From assembly GCA_015689775.1 (NCBI GenBank), contig WVSR01000004.1, positions 1-64,000 of the forward strand: a stretch of 64,000 nucleotides of DNA, given 5' to 3'. Below are positions 50,522 to 58,803 of the stretch, piece after piece. The stretch is from Rhodobacterales bacterium LSUCC0387. GTDB lineage: Bacteria; Pseudomonadota; Alphaproteobacteria; Rhodobacterales; Rhodobacteraceae. Positions within the stretch are counted from its first letter, which is position 1. Every line of letters starts with the position of its first letter. The position numbers and the translations under genes were made by a program. The notes under the pieces are model-generated. The model ran no database searches, was not told the DNA's origin, and saw nothing but the letters and a program-made list of their open reading frames with translations.

Positions 50522-51646
50522 ATGACTATCGAAGCCCCTTCATTCTCAGCCATTAGCCTTAGTGAAAGCGAGCGCACGCTTCTTTCCGCGCTGTTTCGTC
50601 AGGGGCCGCTGCCGCGATCAGACCTCAGCGATCTGACGACGCTGTCGCAGCAGTCGGTTCACAGGCTGCTTGAAAAACTGTCTGAGCAAGGGTTGGTGCG
50701 GTTCAGCGAGCCACAGATCCGCGGTCGCGGCAAACCCAGCCCGACCGTCTGGCTTGATCCGTCTCGCTATGCCTCGCTCGGTGTGTCGATCACGACGGAG
50801 CGCGTTGGCCTGTGCCTTCTGGATCTGGCAGGACAGCCCCTCAGCGAGGTTGTCATAGACGCGAAACCGGGAAATCCCGAAAGCGTTATGAACAGGCTGG
50901 ACGGGCAGTTGGCAAGCTGGACTTCCGATCTGCTGTCTTCGCGCGCCTTGATCGGCATGGGGGTCGGAATGCAGGGCTGGCGGCCGGGGCGCAGCGATTG
51001 CTTTCAGCCCCCCGAACCTCTGAATCTCTGGCGGGGTCTGCCTTTGACCGAGGTATTTGGCAGACGTTTCGGTCTGGCGTGTTTCGCCGAGAACAACTCC
51101 ACCGCTAGCGCGATTGCCGAGCACTACATGTCCAATGGGGATGCCTATCAGAGCCTGATCTACCTCTCTTTCGACTACGGCTTTGGCGGCGGTGTTTTCG
51201 TCGATGGGCACGCGCTGGTCGGGGAACGCGGAAACGCGGGAGAGCTGTCCACGCTCTTTGCTCCCGAGGAAGCCCGCTCTCGCCCGGCGCTGGAAGAACT
51301 GCTGAAACGGCTGCGCGACAAGGGCGTGGTCTTTGACACGGTCTCGGACATGGTGGCCCGGTTCGATCCAGCGTGGCCGGGCGTTGACGATTGGGTGCGC
51401 GAGGTGGCGCCGCAGCTGCGGCTGATGATCCGGGCGCTCAAGGCCATCGTGGATCCGGGCGCGATCTGTTTCGGCGGGGAGGCGCCGACGGAGTTGCGGC
51501 AGGCGTTACTGCGGGCCTGCGAGGGGGCGATGGACGGCCACGGAACGCCCAGCCCGGTCCTTCGAGAAAGCCGGATTTCCGGGGATGCCGCCCATATGGG
51601 CGCGGCCTTCCTGCCACTGCACGTAATGGTGTTTGCCGGTCTTTGA
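50522..51646 (+). CDS. ROK-family transcriptional regulator
   Basis: 374 residues from ATG 50522. An N-terminal MarR/ROK winged helix (GPLPRSDLSDLTTLSQQSVH, LEKLSEQGLVRFSEPQIRGR) precedes the sugar-kinase fold (GLACFAENNSTASAIAEHYM; YGFGGGVFVDGHALVGERGN). The zinc-binding cysteines of ROK kinases are absent, consistent with a repressor rather than kinase. It is divergent from the importer operon by 139 bp and most likely controls it; ROK ligands are often sugars or sugar derivatives. Confidence 0.87.
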   Translation: MTIEAPSFSAISLSESERTLLSALFRQGPLPRSDLSDLTTLSQQSVHRLLEKLSEQGLVRFSEPQIRGRGKPSPTVWLDPSRYASLGVSITTERVGLCLLDLAGQPLSEVVIDAKPGNPESVMNRLDGQLASWTSDLLSSRALIGMGVGMQGWRPGRSDCFQPPEPLNLWRGLPLTEVFGRRFGLACFAENNSTASAIAEHYMSNGDAYQSLIYLSFDYGFGGGVFVDGHALVGERGNAGELSTLFAPEEARSRPALEELLKRLRDKGVVFDTVSDMVARFDPAWPGVDDWVREVAPQLRLMIRALKAIVDPGAICFGGEAPTELRQALLRACEGAMDGHGTPSPVLRESRISGDAAHMGAAFLPLHVMVFAGL

Positions 51647-51759
51647 TTCGTTGGGGCTTGAGAAGGCCGTATGTGTGTCTGACGTCAGCGCCCACCGGAC
51701 AGATTTAAGTGTTTGAGCCAGGGAGTTTTCTGGTTCATCGAAGTAATTATGGAGCGAAG

Positions 51760-51876
51760 ATGAACATGACACCCGGAACATCGAAGGACGCCGCTGACAA
51801 GCTGGTCGAGCGAAAGCTGAACTCAACGAGGATGTTCAGTGTTCGAAAAACTTTACCATCATCGGTTCGGCAATGA
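51760..51876 (+). pseudogene. IS3-family OrfA N-terminal fragment
   Basis: 38 codons: MNMTPGTSKDAADKLV matches the N-terminus of a different IS3 OrfA type, then sequence diverges and stops at 51874-51876. The remaining 51877-52031 carries no gene I can support. Total gap 51647-52241 is IS relic plus repeat copy 2. Confidence 0.7.
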
Positions 51877-52031
51877 ACGAAGTCATAGCTCCAGACATGA
51901 TTACGATACTCAGGACGCAGCCGAACGCATGAGCCATCATTCAGCCAAAGCCGCCCTTTCTTTGGTTGCTTCTGTGGAACTTTCTGACTACCAACCCCAT
52001 TGGGATCTCGCTATCACTAGGGAGAAAAAGG

Positions 52032-52187
52032 GGCCTGAACGTACCCGCATGCGAGTCTTGCGGGAGGACCCCGCCACAGCCGTTATTGGGGCTTCTCATT
52101 CAGACGCCAAATGAACTAGTTACCCGGTGCAAGTTGCAAAAGCTGCGCGCCGGAGCGGGGGTGTAGGATGTGCAGCTTTTTTCTAAC
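52032..52187 (+). repeat. 156-bp direct repeat, copy 2
   Basis: Second copy, adjacent to the D5 helicase gene. Here it also contributes the left arm of a 13-bp inverted repeat that spans the helicase stop (52160-52172 and 52236-52248), which copy 1 lacks. So this is probably the original copy. The 7.3 kb between copies holds the ABC/DUF1868 block. Confidence 0.93.
52138..52182. terminator. Bidirectional terminator-like hairpin in repeat copy 2
   Basis: AAAAGCTGC (52138-52146) pairs perfectly with GCAGCTTTT (52172-52180), 25-nt loop, with further T on the plus strand and A on the minus. It lies downstream of the minus-strand replication genes. The same structure is at 44860-44902 in copy 1. 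Confidence 0.5.
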
Positions 52188-52248
52188 CTCACGTTTGTAA
52201 TTTTTCTCTGTAATTCAGAGGTGGAGGAAACCCTACACATCCTACACC
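52160..52248. repeat. 13-bp perfect inverted repeat around the D5 helicase stop codon
   Basis: GGTGTAGGATGTG at 52160-52172 and CACATCCTACACC at 52236-52248. The right arm covers the TAG stop (52242-52244). Could be a termination or processing structure, or a recombination/replication-linked site of the element. Confidence 0.6.
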
Positions 52249-53540
52249 ACCCGTTTCTTGAGCGTCATATTACCCAAAACCATACCAGACTTCGTCCGGC
52301 GGAACTCAACACCAAGTATACCCAAGCGCTGGCTGAAAGACTTGTGGGTGACTTTGCGATGCACACCATTTTCTTGCGCCCAGTCCGTGAAGTCCGCATA
52401 GGCTCGTGCTGAAGTAAGTTGTTCGTCATCAACCAATAAATATTCAGTGCGCTCATCCATCCACTGGGCAACCTGATCAGCATTCAGCCGCCACTCTTTT
52501 TTAGCTTCAACACAACTTGCAGGTTCAACAAAGCCATCGCGCAGCACACCCGCATAGGCCCTTAAGACCATGTTCAGGATGCCAGGCATTTCGCCTTTCA
52601 ACTTATCCAGCAAGTCAGGGTCGCGCTCGCGTGGGCCAAATGAACGATTAAAAGGTATGATGAATACCCGCCGATATATCGCTTCCGAGAAGTCTGAAGG
52701 GTGAGGCATGTGGTTTGTTGCCCAGAACAAGGTCGCAAAGGGCGTCATTTCAAACGGATGACCGTATTTTTGATCAACAGTCATCATCTCGCCGCTTACA
52801 ATAGCCTTCACCTCTGCAGCTGGTAGCGCCCCACCTTGTTCGCTCTCCGTGATAATATTGGCATACTTGCCGTATAACTGCGCGCGCTGATGACTGTTTG
52901 CGAGCAAATTAGGATGAACAGCAGCCACATTGCGGCTGCCGAGCAGTTCGCGCGCAACGTTGAAAGCCACACTTTTGCCGTTTGCACCATTGCCGATAGC
53001 TATTAGGAACCGCTCATAGTCACAATGACTGACCAGCGCATAACCAATCATGGCCAACAACAACTGCTGTTTTTCTGCGAAATCACGGTCACCGCGGAAT
53101 ATTTCATCTAAGAAGCGTTCAAATGTTGGTGCATTGGCCGCGGGGTTATACTCATGTGGTATCCGCGCTATGCGATAATGTTCCCGAACAGGTTCTTGCA
53201 ATCTCCAACCATTGTCTTCTGGGATAAGGTCGCCATTTGCACAGGCGATGAGGTTCTTGGGGCCTTTGTTAAGCTCAACATCTTCTTTGTGAACCCTCCA
53301 AGTAATGAGCTTAACGATTGAGGCGACCCGCGCGCTGGTGATTTTACAACGGCTTTTCCGCGGCAGTTTATTATTGACCTGCTCAAGCCCCTTTAGCACA
53401 AGTTCGTGAAGTTGCTCTGAGGAAAGCTGCTCCCATTTCCCTTTAAATCGATGAAACCCTGCACGGCACGAGAAGATATCATCAGCGCCAAGCTTTCCGA
53501 TAATTTTTTGAGCGAAGCGGTTGTCATCATAAATCATCAT
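52242..53540 (-). CDS. D5-like phage/plasmid helicase (P4 primase C-terminal type)
   Basis: 432 residues, SF3 helicase: Walker A AIGNGANGKSVAFNVAREL, B motif IITESEQGGALPAAEVKAIV, sensor FATLFWATNHMPHP. The D5_N domain lies before residue 150. The total is short for a P4 alpha-type protein (about 700-800) because the primase is a separate, overlapping gene. Drives replication of the excised element. Confidence 0.9.
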   Translation of the reverse strand: MMIYDDNRFAQKIIGKLGADDIFSCRAGFHRFKGKWEQLSSEQLHELVLKGLEQVNNKLPRKSRCKITSARVASIVKLITWRVHKEDVELNKGPKNLIACANGDLIPEDNGWRLQEPVREHYRIARIPHEYNPAANAPTFERFLDEIFRGDRDFAEKQQLLLAMIGYALVSHCDYERFLIAIGNGANGKSVAFNVARELLGSRNVAAVHPNLLANSHQRAQLYGKYANIITESEQGGALPAAEVKAIVSGEMMTVDQKYGHPFEMTPFATLFWATNHMPHPSDFSEAIYRRVFIIPFNRSFGPRERDPDLLDKLKGEMPGILNMVLRAYAGVLRDGFVEPASCVEAKKEWRLNADQVAQWMDERTEYLLVDDEQLTSARAYADFTDWAQENGVHRKVTHKSFSQRLGILGVEFRRTKSGMVLGNMTLKKRVV

Positions 53541-54580
53541 AGCGACACCTCATCGAAGGCCGCCATCAGCATTTGCTCTTCGCAGTAATCAAGCGCCTTG
53601 TCTCGGCTGTCTCCGCATTCAAAATGTTTGAACACGCTAAAGGCATCAAACAGCGCGCGCCCGCTTTCTGTTTCGATCCCCAGCTTGCCTACATCGCTAC
53701 CTGAGTAGCTGATTGCGCAATCACCAAACACATGAACTGAGCGCCCTTTGCTGGTTGAAAACGGTGAAGCAAACCAATTTCCCCCGCGAGGCTCAAAGCC
53801 ATGTTTTAGCATGAGATCGACCAAACTGTGGTTTTGGTTGAACCACTCGATAGGGGTGAGTGTGCCGTCCTGAAGACGTTTGGTGCGCTCCTTAAGCCGT
53901 TTCTTCGCTTGCTCTTCCCTCACATAAGCTTCTAGCTCAAACGCCGCCATGCGTGCTGTGATGGCAGGCGGGAGCCCCGCCAACTTCGGGCCTTTGTTTA
54001 CATGCCACTGATAGAAGATAGGAACACCAGCGTTGCGGCGTTCGTCTGGCACATTAGGCAGAAAAATCGGTTGGTTCGGCGTCCGTAGAGCCGCGTCACA
54101 TTTGATACCCCGCACACCCATAGCCTCAATGACGGCACTTTGCGCGTTTTTATGGTCTTCGGCGCTCCTGTCATCCGCTGTTTCGATCAAAACGCGCCAT
54201 TTGCGCTTGTCTGAAGCAGCGCTAGAAGAAGAATAAATCAGATATTCCACTTCGCCAAACTCGGCCGCGACCGCGCTGTGCACATCCTCCAAGGGGTGGT
54301 TGCCCTCATCAATATCCATAGCAATAAGTGAAAAGCGCCCATGCTCCCCGAGGTACGCCATTCGCCGCGCCTCTGGGTGCAGGCATGTCGTCGCCATGAT
54401 GGCGGGTGCCTTGTCTTTAGGGCGGCAGGTGGGGTTTTGGATTAATGATAGGATTTGATCAAAGGTGATAGCATTATATGGCTCCTGCGTCCTCGAGCGA
54501 GTATCACGCTTACCATTAAAGATTGGGTAACGAGCGCTATTGCTAGCAACTGATCTGTTTGTAGAATTCGACTGGATCAT
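53537..54580 (-). CDS. AEP (prim-pol)-like primase protein
   Basis: 347 residues. SLIAMDIDEGNHPLEDVHSA carries the DxD metal motif, followed by SSSSAASDKRKWRVLIETA, a layout seen in archaeo-eukaryotic-type phage primases. A coiled, basic linker (EEQAKKRLKERTKRLQDG) and a C-terminal GGNWFASPFSTSKGRSVHVF domain follow. Overlaps both neighbours (ATGA each side), so it works with the D5 helicase as a split primase-helicase. Confidence 0.78.
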   Translation of the reverse strand: MIQSNSTNRSVASNSARYPIFNGKRDTRSRTQEPYNAITFDQILSLIQNPTCRPKDKAPAIMATTCLHPEARRMAYLGEHGRFSLIAMDIDEGNHPLEDVHSAVAAEFGEVEYLIYSSSSAASDKRKWRVLIETADDRSAEDHKNAQSAVIEAMGVRGIKCDAALRTPNQPIFLPNVPDERRNAGVPIFYQWHVNKGPKLAGLPPAITARMAAFELEAYVREEQAKKRLKERTKRLQDGTLTPIEWFNQNHSLVDLMLKHGFEPRGGNWFASPFSTSKGRSVHVFGDCAISYSGSDVGKLGIETESGRALFDAFSVFKHFECGDSRDKALDYCEEQMLMAAFDEVSL

Positions 54581-54768
54581 GTCTGACCCGCCTGTTTTTC
54601 CGCATCATAGGCATCGAGAGCTTCAACGCTCCACCGTGTTGTCCCGTTAGTAAAGCGTACGCCGCGCGGAAAAGATGGATCCCGCCGTTGAACGGCGTAA
54701 ACCCACTTGTTACATACGCCGTATCTCGCGCCGACTTGAGCGGCTGTAAGCCATTTTGCTTGGGCCAT
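54577..54768 (-). CDS. AlpA-family excisionase/HTH regulator
   Basis: 63 residues: WLTAAQVGARYGVCNKWVYA helix-turn-helix, then FPRGVRFTNGTTRWSVEALD wing. Typical phage-satellite AlpA/Xis. It is 79 bp downstream of the preceding hypothetical gene and overlaps the primase start. Likely controls excision. Confidence 0.88.
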   Translation of the reverse strand: MAQAKWLTAAQVGARYGVCNKWVYAVQRRDPSFPRGVRFTNGTTRWSVEALDAYDAEKQAGQT

Positions 54769-54847
54769 TGTTCATCACTCCTGTGACTAATTTGAACTGA
54801 CCCTTCCCAATATTCACACAAACAGAACTAATGCATTGGACAAACAT

Positions 54848-55255
54848 TTAGCTTTTGTCCAAGTCCTGGCGCTTTATTCTCTCAATTCTCTTACGAACTC
54901 TGTCACGAGCATGATCATCCGCTTCACCCCAGCCAAGAAGATCATTCTGCTGAAGAACATTAACGATCGCACCGTAAACGTCTTGATCAGATGCTTTACC
55001 TTCCCAATTCTTCCAGAAGTAAGCGATAAGACCATTCTCCAGGGTTTCATCGGCGCCAATTTTCTTTGGCAATGACGGCAAAGTTTTATCAGAGAGCAGG
55101 AACGCGTTTATTTCCGCAGCAATTTCCGGAACGTCCATATAGTCTGCCATTAACTCAACTGCGGCAGCAAGATGACGACGATCGCTGTTCGACTGATAAT
55201 CAGACAGTGCCAGCTTAATTCGAGCATGGGCCAAATTGTGCTTGGTCGCTTTCAT
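54848..55255 (-). CDS. Hypothetical helical protein following the integrase
   Basis: 135 residues, starts in overlap with the integrase stop (ATGA). Mostly helical and charged (HNLAHARIKLALSDYQSNSD; LTSGRIG-like motifs absent); C-terminus RDRVRKRIERIKRQDLDKS is strongly basic and might bind nucleic acid. No family recognised. Confidence 0.7.
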   Translation of the reverse strand: MKATKHNLAHARIKLALSDYQSNSDRRHLAAAVELMADYMDVPEIAAEINAFLLSDKTLPSLPKKIGADETLENGLIAYFWKNWEGKASDQDVYGAIVNVLQQNDLLGWGEADDHARDRVRKRIERIKRQDLDKS

Positions 55256-56484
55256 GAGGTGCCCTGGGTAATGAAGGCTGCATATTTCTCTGCGAGTGCG
55301 GCCCGCTGCTCAAATAGATCATCTCTGCGATAGTTTTTATCCAGCCCGATTGGGGCATGGTCAACGTATCTATCAGCCAAAAACGGGTCTACATCATGAT
55401 GAAGGCACCAGGTCTTGAAGCAGTTGCGAAAGCCGTGCGTTGTGATGTCTGCAAATTTCTTAAAATTACGCCGCAGGCTTTCCGGATGTATTGGATGAAT
55501 GCCATCAACGCTAAAGACGAACTCGCTTGCGCCAGAACTTAGAAGAGGTTCGAGATCGTCCATCACTACTCGGGGAAGTCTTTGTTTGAATTCACGGCCC
55601 GACTTCATCAAACCAAGCTCTTGCGCCCCCAGATCGCGTTCAGGGACAACCCAAAGGCCTGATGCGGCATCAACATGAGCTTTACGCATGAACGCCACCA
55701 CGGACGCTCTGTGTGCTGTGACCATAGCTAGGCGCATCGCTGCTTTCATGGCTCGGCTATACGACTGTTCATCAATCCAACGCCAAAGATCGGGCAGTTG
55801 AGAAAAATGGAGCGAAGCTGCGTGCCGTATTTTCCGATTTGGAATTGTGAATGAACGCTGCCGCGGACATGGGTTTTGATCTAGCAGCTCATCATCGTAA
55901 GCACGCTCCATAATCTCCCAAATATACCCCAATAAGGCACCTGCTGTTTCGGGGTGCGTTAGAAATAGAGGTTGTATCAGAGATTTGATTGTTTGACGTC
56001 GTATTTCATCAAGGCGGAGATTTCCAAGTGCAGCTTTAGCATGGTTCTCGTAGCAAGAAATCGGCCGCCGTCGTGATGCTGCGTGTGTCCACCGGTTCGC
56101 GCGTATTTGAAGATTGTACCAATCCCGAAAAGCTTGATCGAAAGTCACCATCCCGTTGGGAGTAAGAGCGGCAACATCCTGTCTTGTCGCGAGCTCTTCC
56201 AGCTCATGGGCTTTATTCGTCCGTGTGGCCAGTGCTTTCAAACCGGCGGGTGTAATACGACCGTCTTTGAGCAGCCGTTTGCACACCGGCACCATGGCTC
56301 GCGCTTGCTCAAGCGACAGAGTTGGGTATCGTCCAAGCACAACCCAAGTCTTGCCCGTCCGCAACTCAAAGACCTTTGTGCCGTCCCCATATCCGCGCAA
56401 ATAGAGCGAATTCCCGAACGACGCGCGCTCTCCTGGCTTTGCTGGCTTCCATTTCCTGGCTTGAACATCCGTGTTGAGCATCAA
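55252..56484 (-). CDS. int: Tyrosine recombinase (integrase) of the tRNA-Gly element
   Basis: 410 residues. N-terminal DUF4102-like arm domain (RASFGNSLYLRGYGDGTKVF; GRYPTLSLEQARAM), SAM-like core, and catalytic residues: Arg in VTAHRASVVAFM, a Lys in KSGREFKQRLPR, HGFRNCF (HxxR), YVDHAPIGLDKNYRR with His and Tyr. P4-like integrases target tRNA 3' ends. It is 142 bp from attR and reads inward. Confidence 0.94.
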   Translation of the reverse strand: MMLNTDVQARKWKPAKPGERASFGNSLYLRGYGDGTKVFELRTGKTWVVLGRYPTLSLEQARAMVPVCKRLLKDGRITPAGLKALATRTNKAHELEELATRQDVAALTPNGMVTFDQAFRDWYNLQIRANRWTHAASRRRPISCYENHAKAALGNLRLDEIRRQTIKSLIQPLFLTHPETAGALLGYIWEIMERAYDDELLDQNPCPRQRSFTIPNRKIRHAASLHFSQLPDLWRWIDEQSYSRAMKAAMRLAMVTAHRASVVAFMRKAHVDAASGLWVVPERDLGAQELGLMKSGREFKQRLPRVVMDDLEPLLSSGASEFVFSVDGIHPIHPESLRRNFKKFADITTHGFRNCFKTWCLHHDVDPFLADRYVDHAPIGLDKNYRRDDLFEQRAALAEKYAAFITQGTS

Positions 56485-56497
56485 AACCTCGTGTAAC

Positions 56498-56518
56498 GTT
56501 ACATTTGAAGTTACATTT
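56498..56518. other. Right arm-type integrase site candidate / integrase promoter region
   Basis: GTTACATTT occurs at 56498 and 56510, spaced 12 bp, just upstream of the integrase gene (minus strand start 56484). The match in sequence and spacing to 23378-23398 supports arm-site function and perhaps integrase autoregulation. Confidence 0.55.
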
Positions 56519-56625
56519 TGATGTGAAATTGATCAACACTGATTGGAACTGATCACGCCTAGTATTACCATTATTATCTGAATTTAAATGATTTTGTTTT
56601 CACAAGTAGTTGAGTGGGCAAGTAA

Positions 56626-56648
56626 TTCGATTCCCGCTACCCGCTCCA
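56626..56648 (+). repeat. attR: right-end copy of the 23-bp att repeat
   Basis: Second copy of the tRNA-Gly 3' end. It is not attached to an upstream tRNA half here, so it is a recombination scar marking the right edge. bhcD ends 16 bp further on. Confidence 0.95.
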
Positions 56649-56663
56649 GCCTTATGTCTTTCC

Positions 56664-57623
56664 CTAAAACACGACCTCTGAACCCAGACCCTGCGCGCGG
56701 GCACGGCTGAGGGCGGTTTGGGCTACGGCCAAATCCTGAAGCCCGACACCCGTGCCATCGAAAATCGTGATCTGATCGGGCGAGACACGGCCCTTGGCCG
56801 CCCCTGTGACCACCGCCCCTAAGGGGGTGATATCCTCGCGCCCAATCAAGCCTTGCGCCACGGCGTGTTGTGCCTCGCCTATGGTGACAGATTGTGCCAC
56901 CTCATCGGTAAAGACCGCAGTGCGCGCAAAGAGTGCAGGATCAATCTCCTGCTTGCCGATTGTATCGGTTCCCATCGCAGAGATATGGCAGCCCGCACTG
57001 ACATGATCCGCAAGCAGGCTCGCGGCATTGGATGAGGTTATAGTTATGATCACATCGGCCTCCTGCATCGCGGCCAGATCAACGGGGGTAAACTCAACCC
57101 CCGCTTCTGCACAGATCTCCGCCAAACGGGACAGGCGGTCAGGATTGCGGTTCCATCCAAAAACGCGGGTAAATTTGCGCACCTGCAGGGCCGCGCGCAA
57201 TTGAAATGCCGACTGATGCCCCGCGCCCACCATGCCCAAAACTTGGGCATCGGGACGCGCCAATTGATCAATCGACAGGGCCGATGCGGCGGCTGTGCGT
57301 AGGGCCGTCAACAGGTTCCCCCCCACCATCGCGGTGGGGCGGCCTGTTTCAGGGTCAAATAACAGCACACAGGATTGATGATTGATCAAACCGCGCGCGG
57401 CATTTCCGGGGAAATACCCGCCCGATTTCACCCCCATCACCGCGCCTGCGCGATCAAAGCCCGATTTGAACCCGTATTGACGCCCCTCGCCCAAGGCCTC
57501 GCGGATCACGGGGAAATTATAGGCATCCCCATCGGCCATTGCGGCAAAACAGCCGCGCATGGCCTCAAAGGCATCTTCGGCGCTGACAAGATCGGCAATC
57601 AAGCTTTCTGGAATGATATACAT
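56664..57623 (-). CDS. bhcD: Iminosuccinate reductase BhcD
   Basis: 319 residues, ornithine cyclodeaminase/mu-crystallin fold: KSGGYFPGNAARGLINHQSC, NAD site VLGMVGAGHQSAFQLRAAL, DVIITITSSNAASLL. In the beta-hydroxyaspartate cycle it reduces iminosuccinate to aspartate with NADH. The call rests on its place after bhcC in an intact bhcABCD run. Its end lies 16 bp from the island boundary and is intact. Confidence 0.92.
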   Translation of the reverse strand: MYIIPESLIADLVSAEDAFEAMRGCFAAMADGDAYNFPVIREALGEGRQYGFKSGFDRAGAVMGVKSGGYFPGNAARGLINHQSCVLLFDPETGRPTAMVGGNLLTALRTAAASALSIDQLARPDAQVLGMVGAGHQSAFQLRAALQVRKFTRVFGWNRNPDRLSRLAEICAEAGVEFTPVDLAAMQEADVIITITSSNAASLLADHVSAGCHISAMGTDTIGKQEIDPALFARTAVFTDEVAQSVTIGEAQHAVAQGLIGREDITPLGAVVTGAAKGRVSPDQITIFDGTGVGLQDLAVAQTALSRARAQGLGSEVVF

Positions 57624-57635
57624 CGCCCTGCCGCC

Positions 57636-58799
57636 TCAATAGGCCTTGCCACGGGCCGAGATGGGCCAAACCACCTCAACCTTGCCGCCCCGCACGCCGA
57701 CATACCAATCATGCACGTTGCAGGTCGGGTCACAGTGACCTGGCACAAGACGCAGCTTTTCATTGATGGCCAAAACACCCTTGGGGTCGGCCACCACGCC
57801 ATGCTCATCGCTGCATTTGACATATTCGACATCATCGCGCCCATAGATCACGGGCAAGCCACTATCGACCGATTGCGCCTTGAGCCCTGCATCGACAATC
57901 GCCTTATCGGCCTTGGCATGGCTCATCACCGAGGTCAGGATGAACAGGGCATTTTCCCATTCGCCGCGGTCAATGCGGTTGCCGTTTTCATCAAGAATGC
58001 GGCCATAATCCGCATCCATAAAGGCGTAAGAGCCACATTGAAGCTCGTTATAGACGCCTGATGTGCTTTCGAAATAATAGCTGCCTGTGCCGCCACCGCC
58101 CACGATATCGCAGGCAATCCCTTCTGCGGCCAATGTATCGACCGCATCCTTGACCATGGCCACGGCAACCGCAATTTTCGCTTTGCGGTCTTCATAGTGA
58201 TCAAGATGCTGCATTGCGCCTTGATAGGCCTGAATGCCTGCAAATTTTAACCCCTCGGCCGCATCAATGGCGCGGGCTAAGGCCACAACCTCGGGGGTGG
58301 TGGTGACACCACAGCGCCCTGCCCCGCAGTCAATCTCAACCAGACATTCGATGACCGTGCCGTGACGGGTGGCAGCCGCAGAAAGATCGGCGATGTTGCT
58401 GAGATCATCAACACAGCAAATCGCGCGCGCGCCCAAAAGGGGGATCCGCGCCAAACGATCAATTTTCTGCGGGTCGCGCACCTGATTGCTGACCAAAACA
58501 TCCCGAATACCGCCGCGGGCAAAAACTTCGGCCTCGCTCACCTTTTGACAACAGACACCACAGGCCCCACCAAGGCTTTCTTGCAACTTCGCCACATCGA
58601 CCGATTTATGCATCTTGCCATGCACACGGTGGCGCATCCCATGGGCGGCGGCATAATCGCCCATTTTTTTGATGTTGCGCTCAAGCGCATCTAGATCAAG
58701 GATCAAGCACGGGGTCTGGATATCCGCCTCCGCCATGCCAGGCAGCGCGGGAATGTCATAGCCAACTTCCAGATTTTCAAAACTTGTATGGGTGTTCAT
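57636..58799 (-). CDS. bhcC: Beta-hydroxyaspartate aldolase BhcC
   Basis: 387 residues, DSD1/alanine-racemase-type PLP fold: TPCLILDLDALERNIKKMGD, PLP lysine in VHGKMHKSVDVAKLQ, later IVGGGGTGSYYFESTSGVYN and metal-binding PGHCDPTCNVHDWYVGVRGG. Condenses glyoxylate and glycine to beta-hydroxyaspartate. 12 bp before bhcD. Confidence 0.94.
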   Translation of the reverse strand: MNTHTSFENLEVGYDIPALPGMAEADIQTPCLILDLDALERNIKKMGDYAAAHGMRHRVHGKMHKSVDVAKLQESLGGACGVCCQKVSEAEVFARGGIRDVLVSNQVRDPQKIDRLARIPLLGARAICCVDDLSNIADLSAAATRHGTVIECLVEIDCGAGRCGVTTTPEVVALARAIDAAEGLKFAGIQAYQGAMQHLDHYEDRKAKIAVAVAMVKDAVDTLAAEGIACDIVGGGGTGSYYFESTSGVYNELQCGSYAFMDADYGRILDENGNRIDRGEWENALFILTSVMSHAKADKAIVDAGLKAQSVDSGLPVIYGRDDVEYVKCSDEHGVVADPKGVLAINEKLRLVPGHCDPTCNVHDWYVGVRGGKVEVVWPISARGKAY

Positions 58800-58803
58800 G
58801 CTC

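Larger units (their letters stand above)
23321..56648. mobile_element. 33.3-kb integrative element in tRNA-Gly with metabolic cargo
   Basis: Bounds: tRNA-Gly 3' end on the left (attL 23298-23320), exact 23-bp copy on the right (attR 56626-56648). A tyrosine integrase starts 142 bp from attR, with AlpA-like, primase and D5 helicase genes next to it. Core Rhodobacterales loci flank both sides. Cargo is catabolic and transport genes plus broken insertion sequences. No capsid, terminase or conjugation genes are present, so it is satellite-like or a defective island. Cargo genes read with a different codon texture from the GC-box-rich core genes on both sides, consistent with transfer. Confidence 0.92.

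Noticed and set aside
51839-52114. Plus-strand frame of 91 codons running into repeat copy 2
   Set aside because: It joins an IS relic to the 156-bp repeat, has no recognisable domain, and copy 1 does not preserve the frame upstream.
23321-56648. Intact prophage
   Set aside because: Integrase, AlpA, primase and helicase are present but there are no capsid, portal, terminase, tail or lysis genes.
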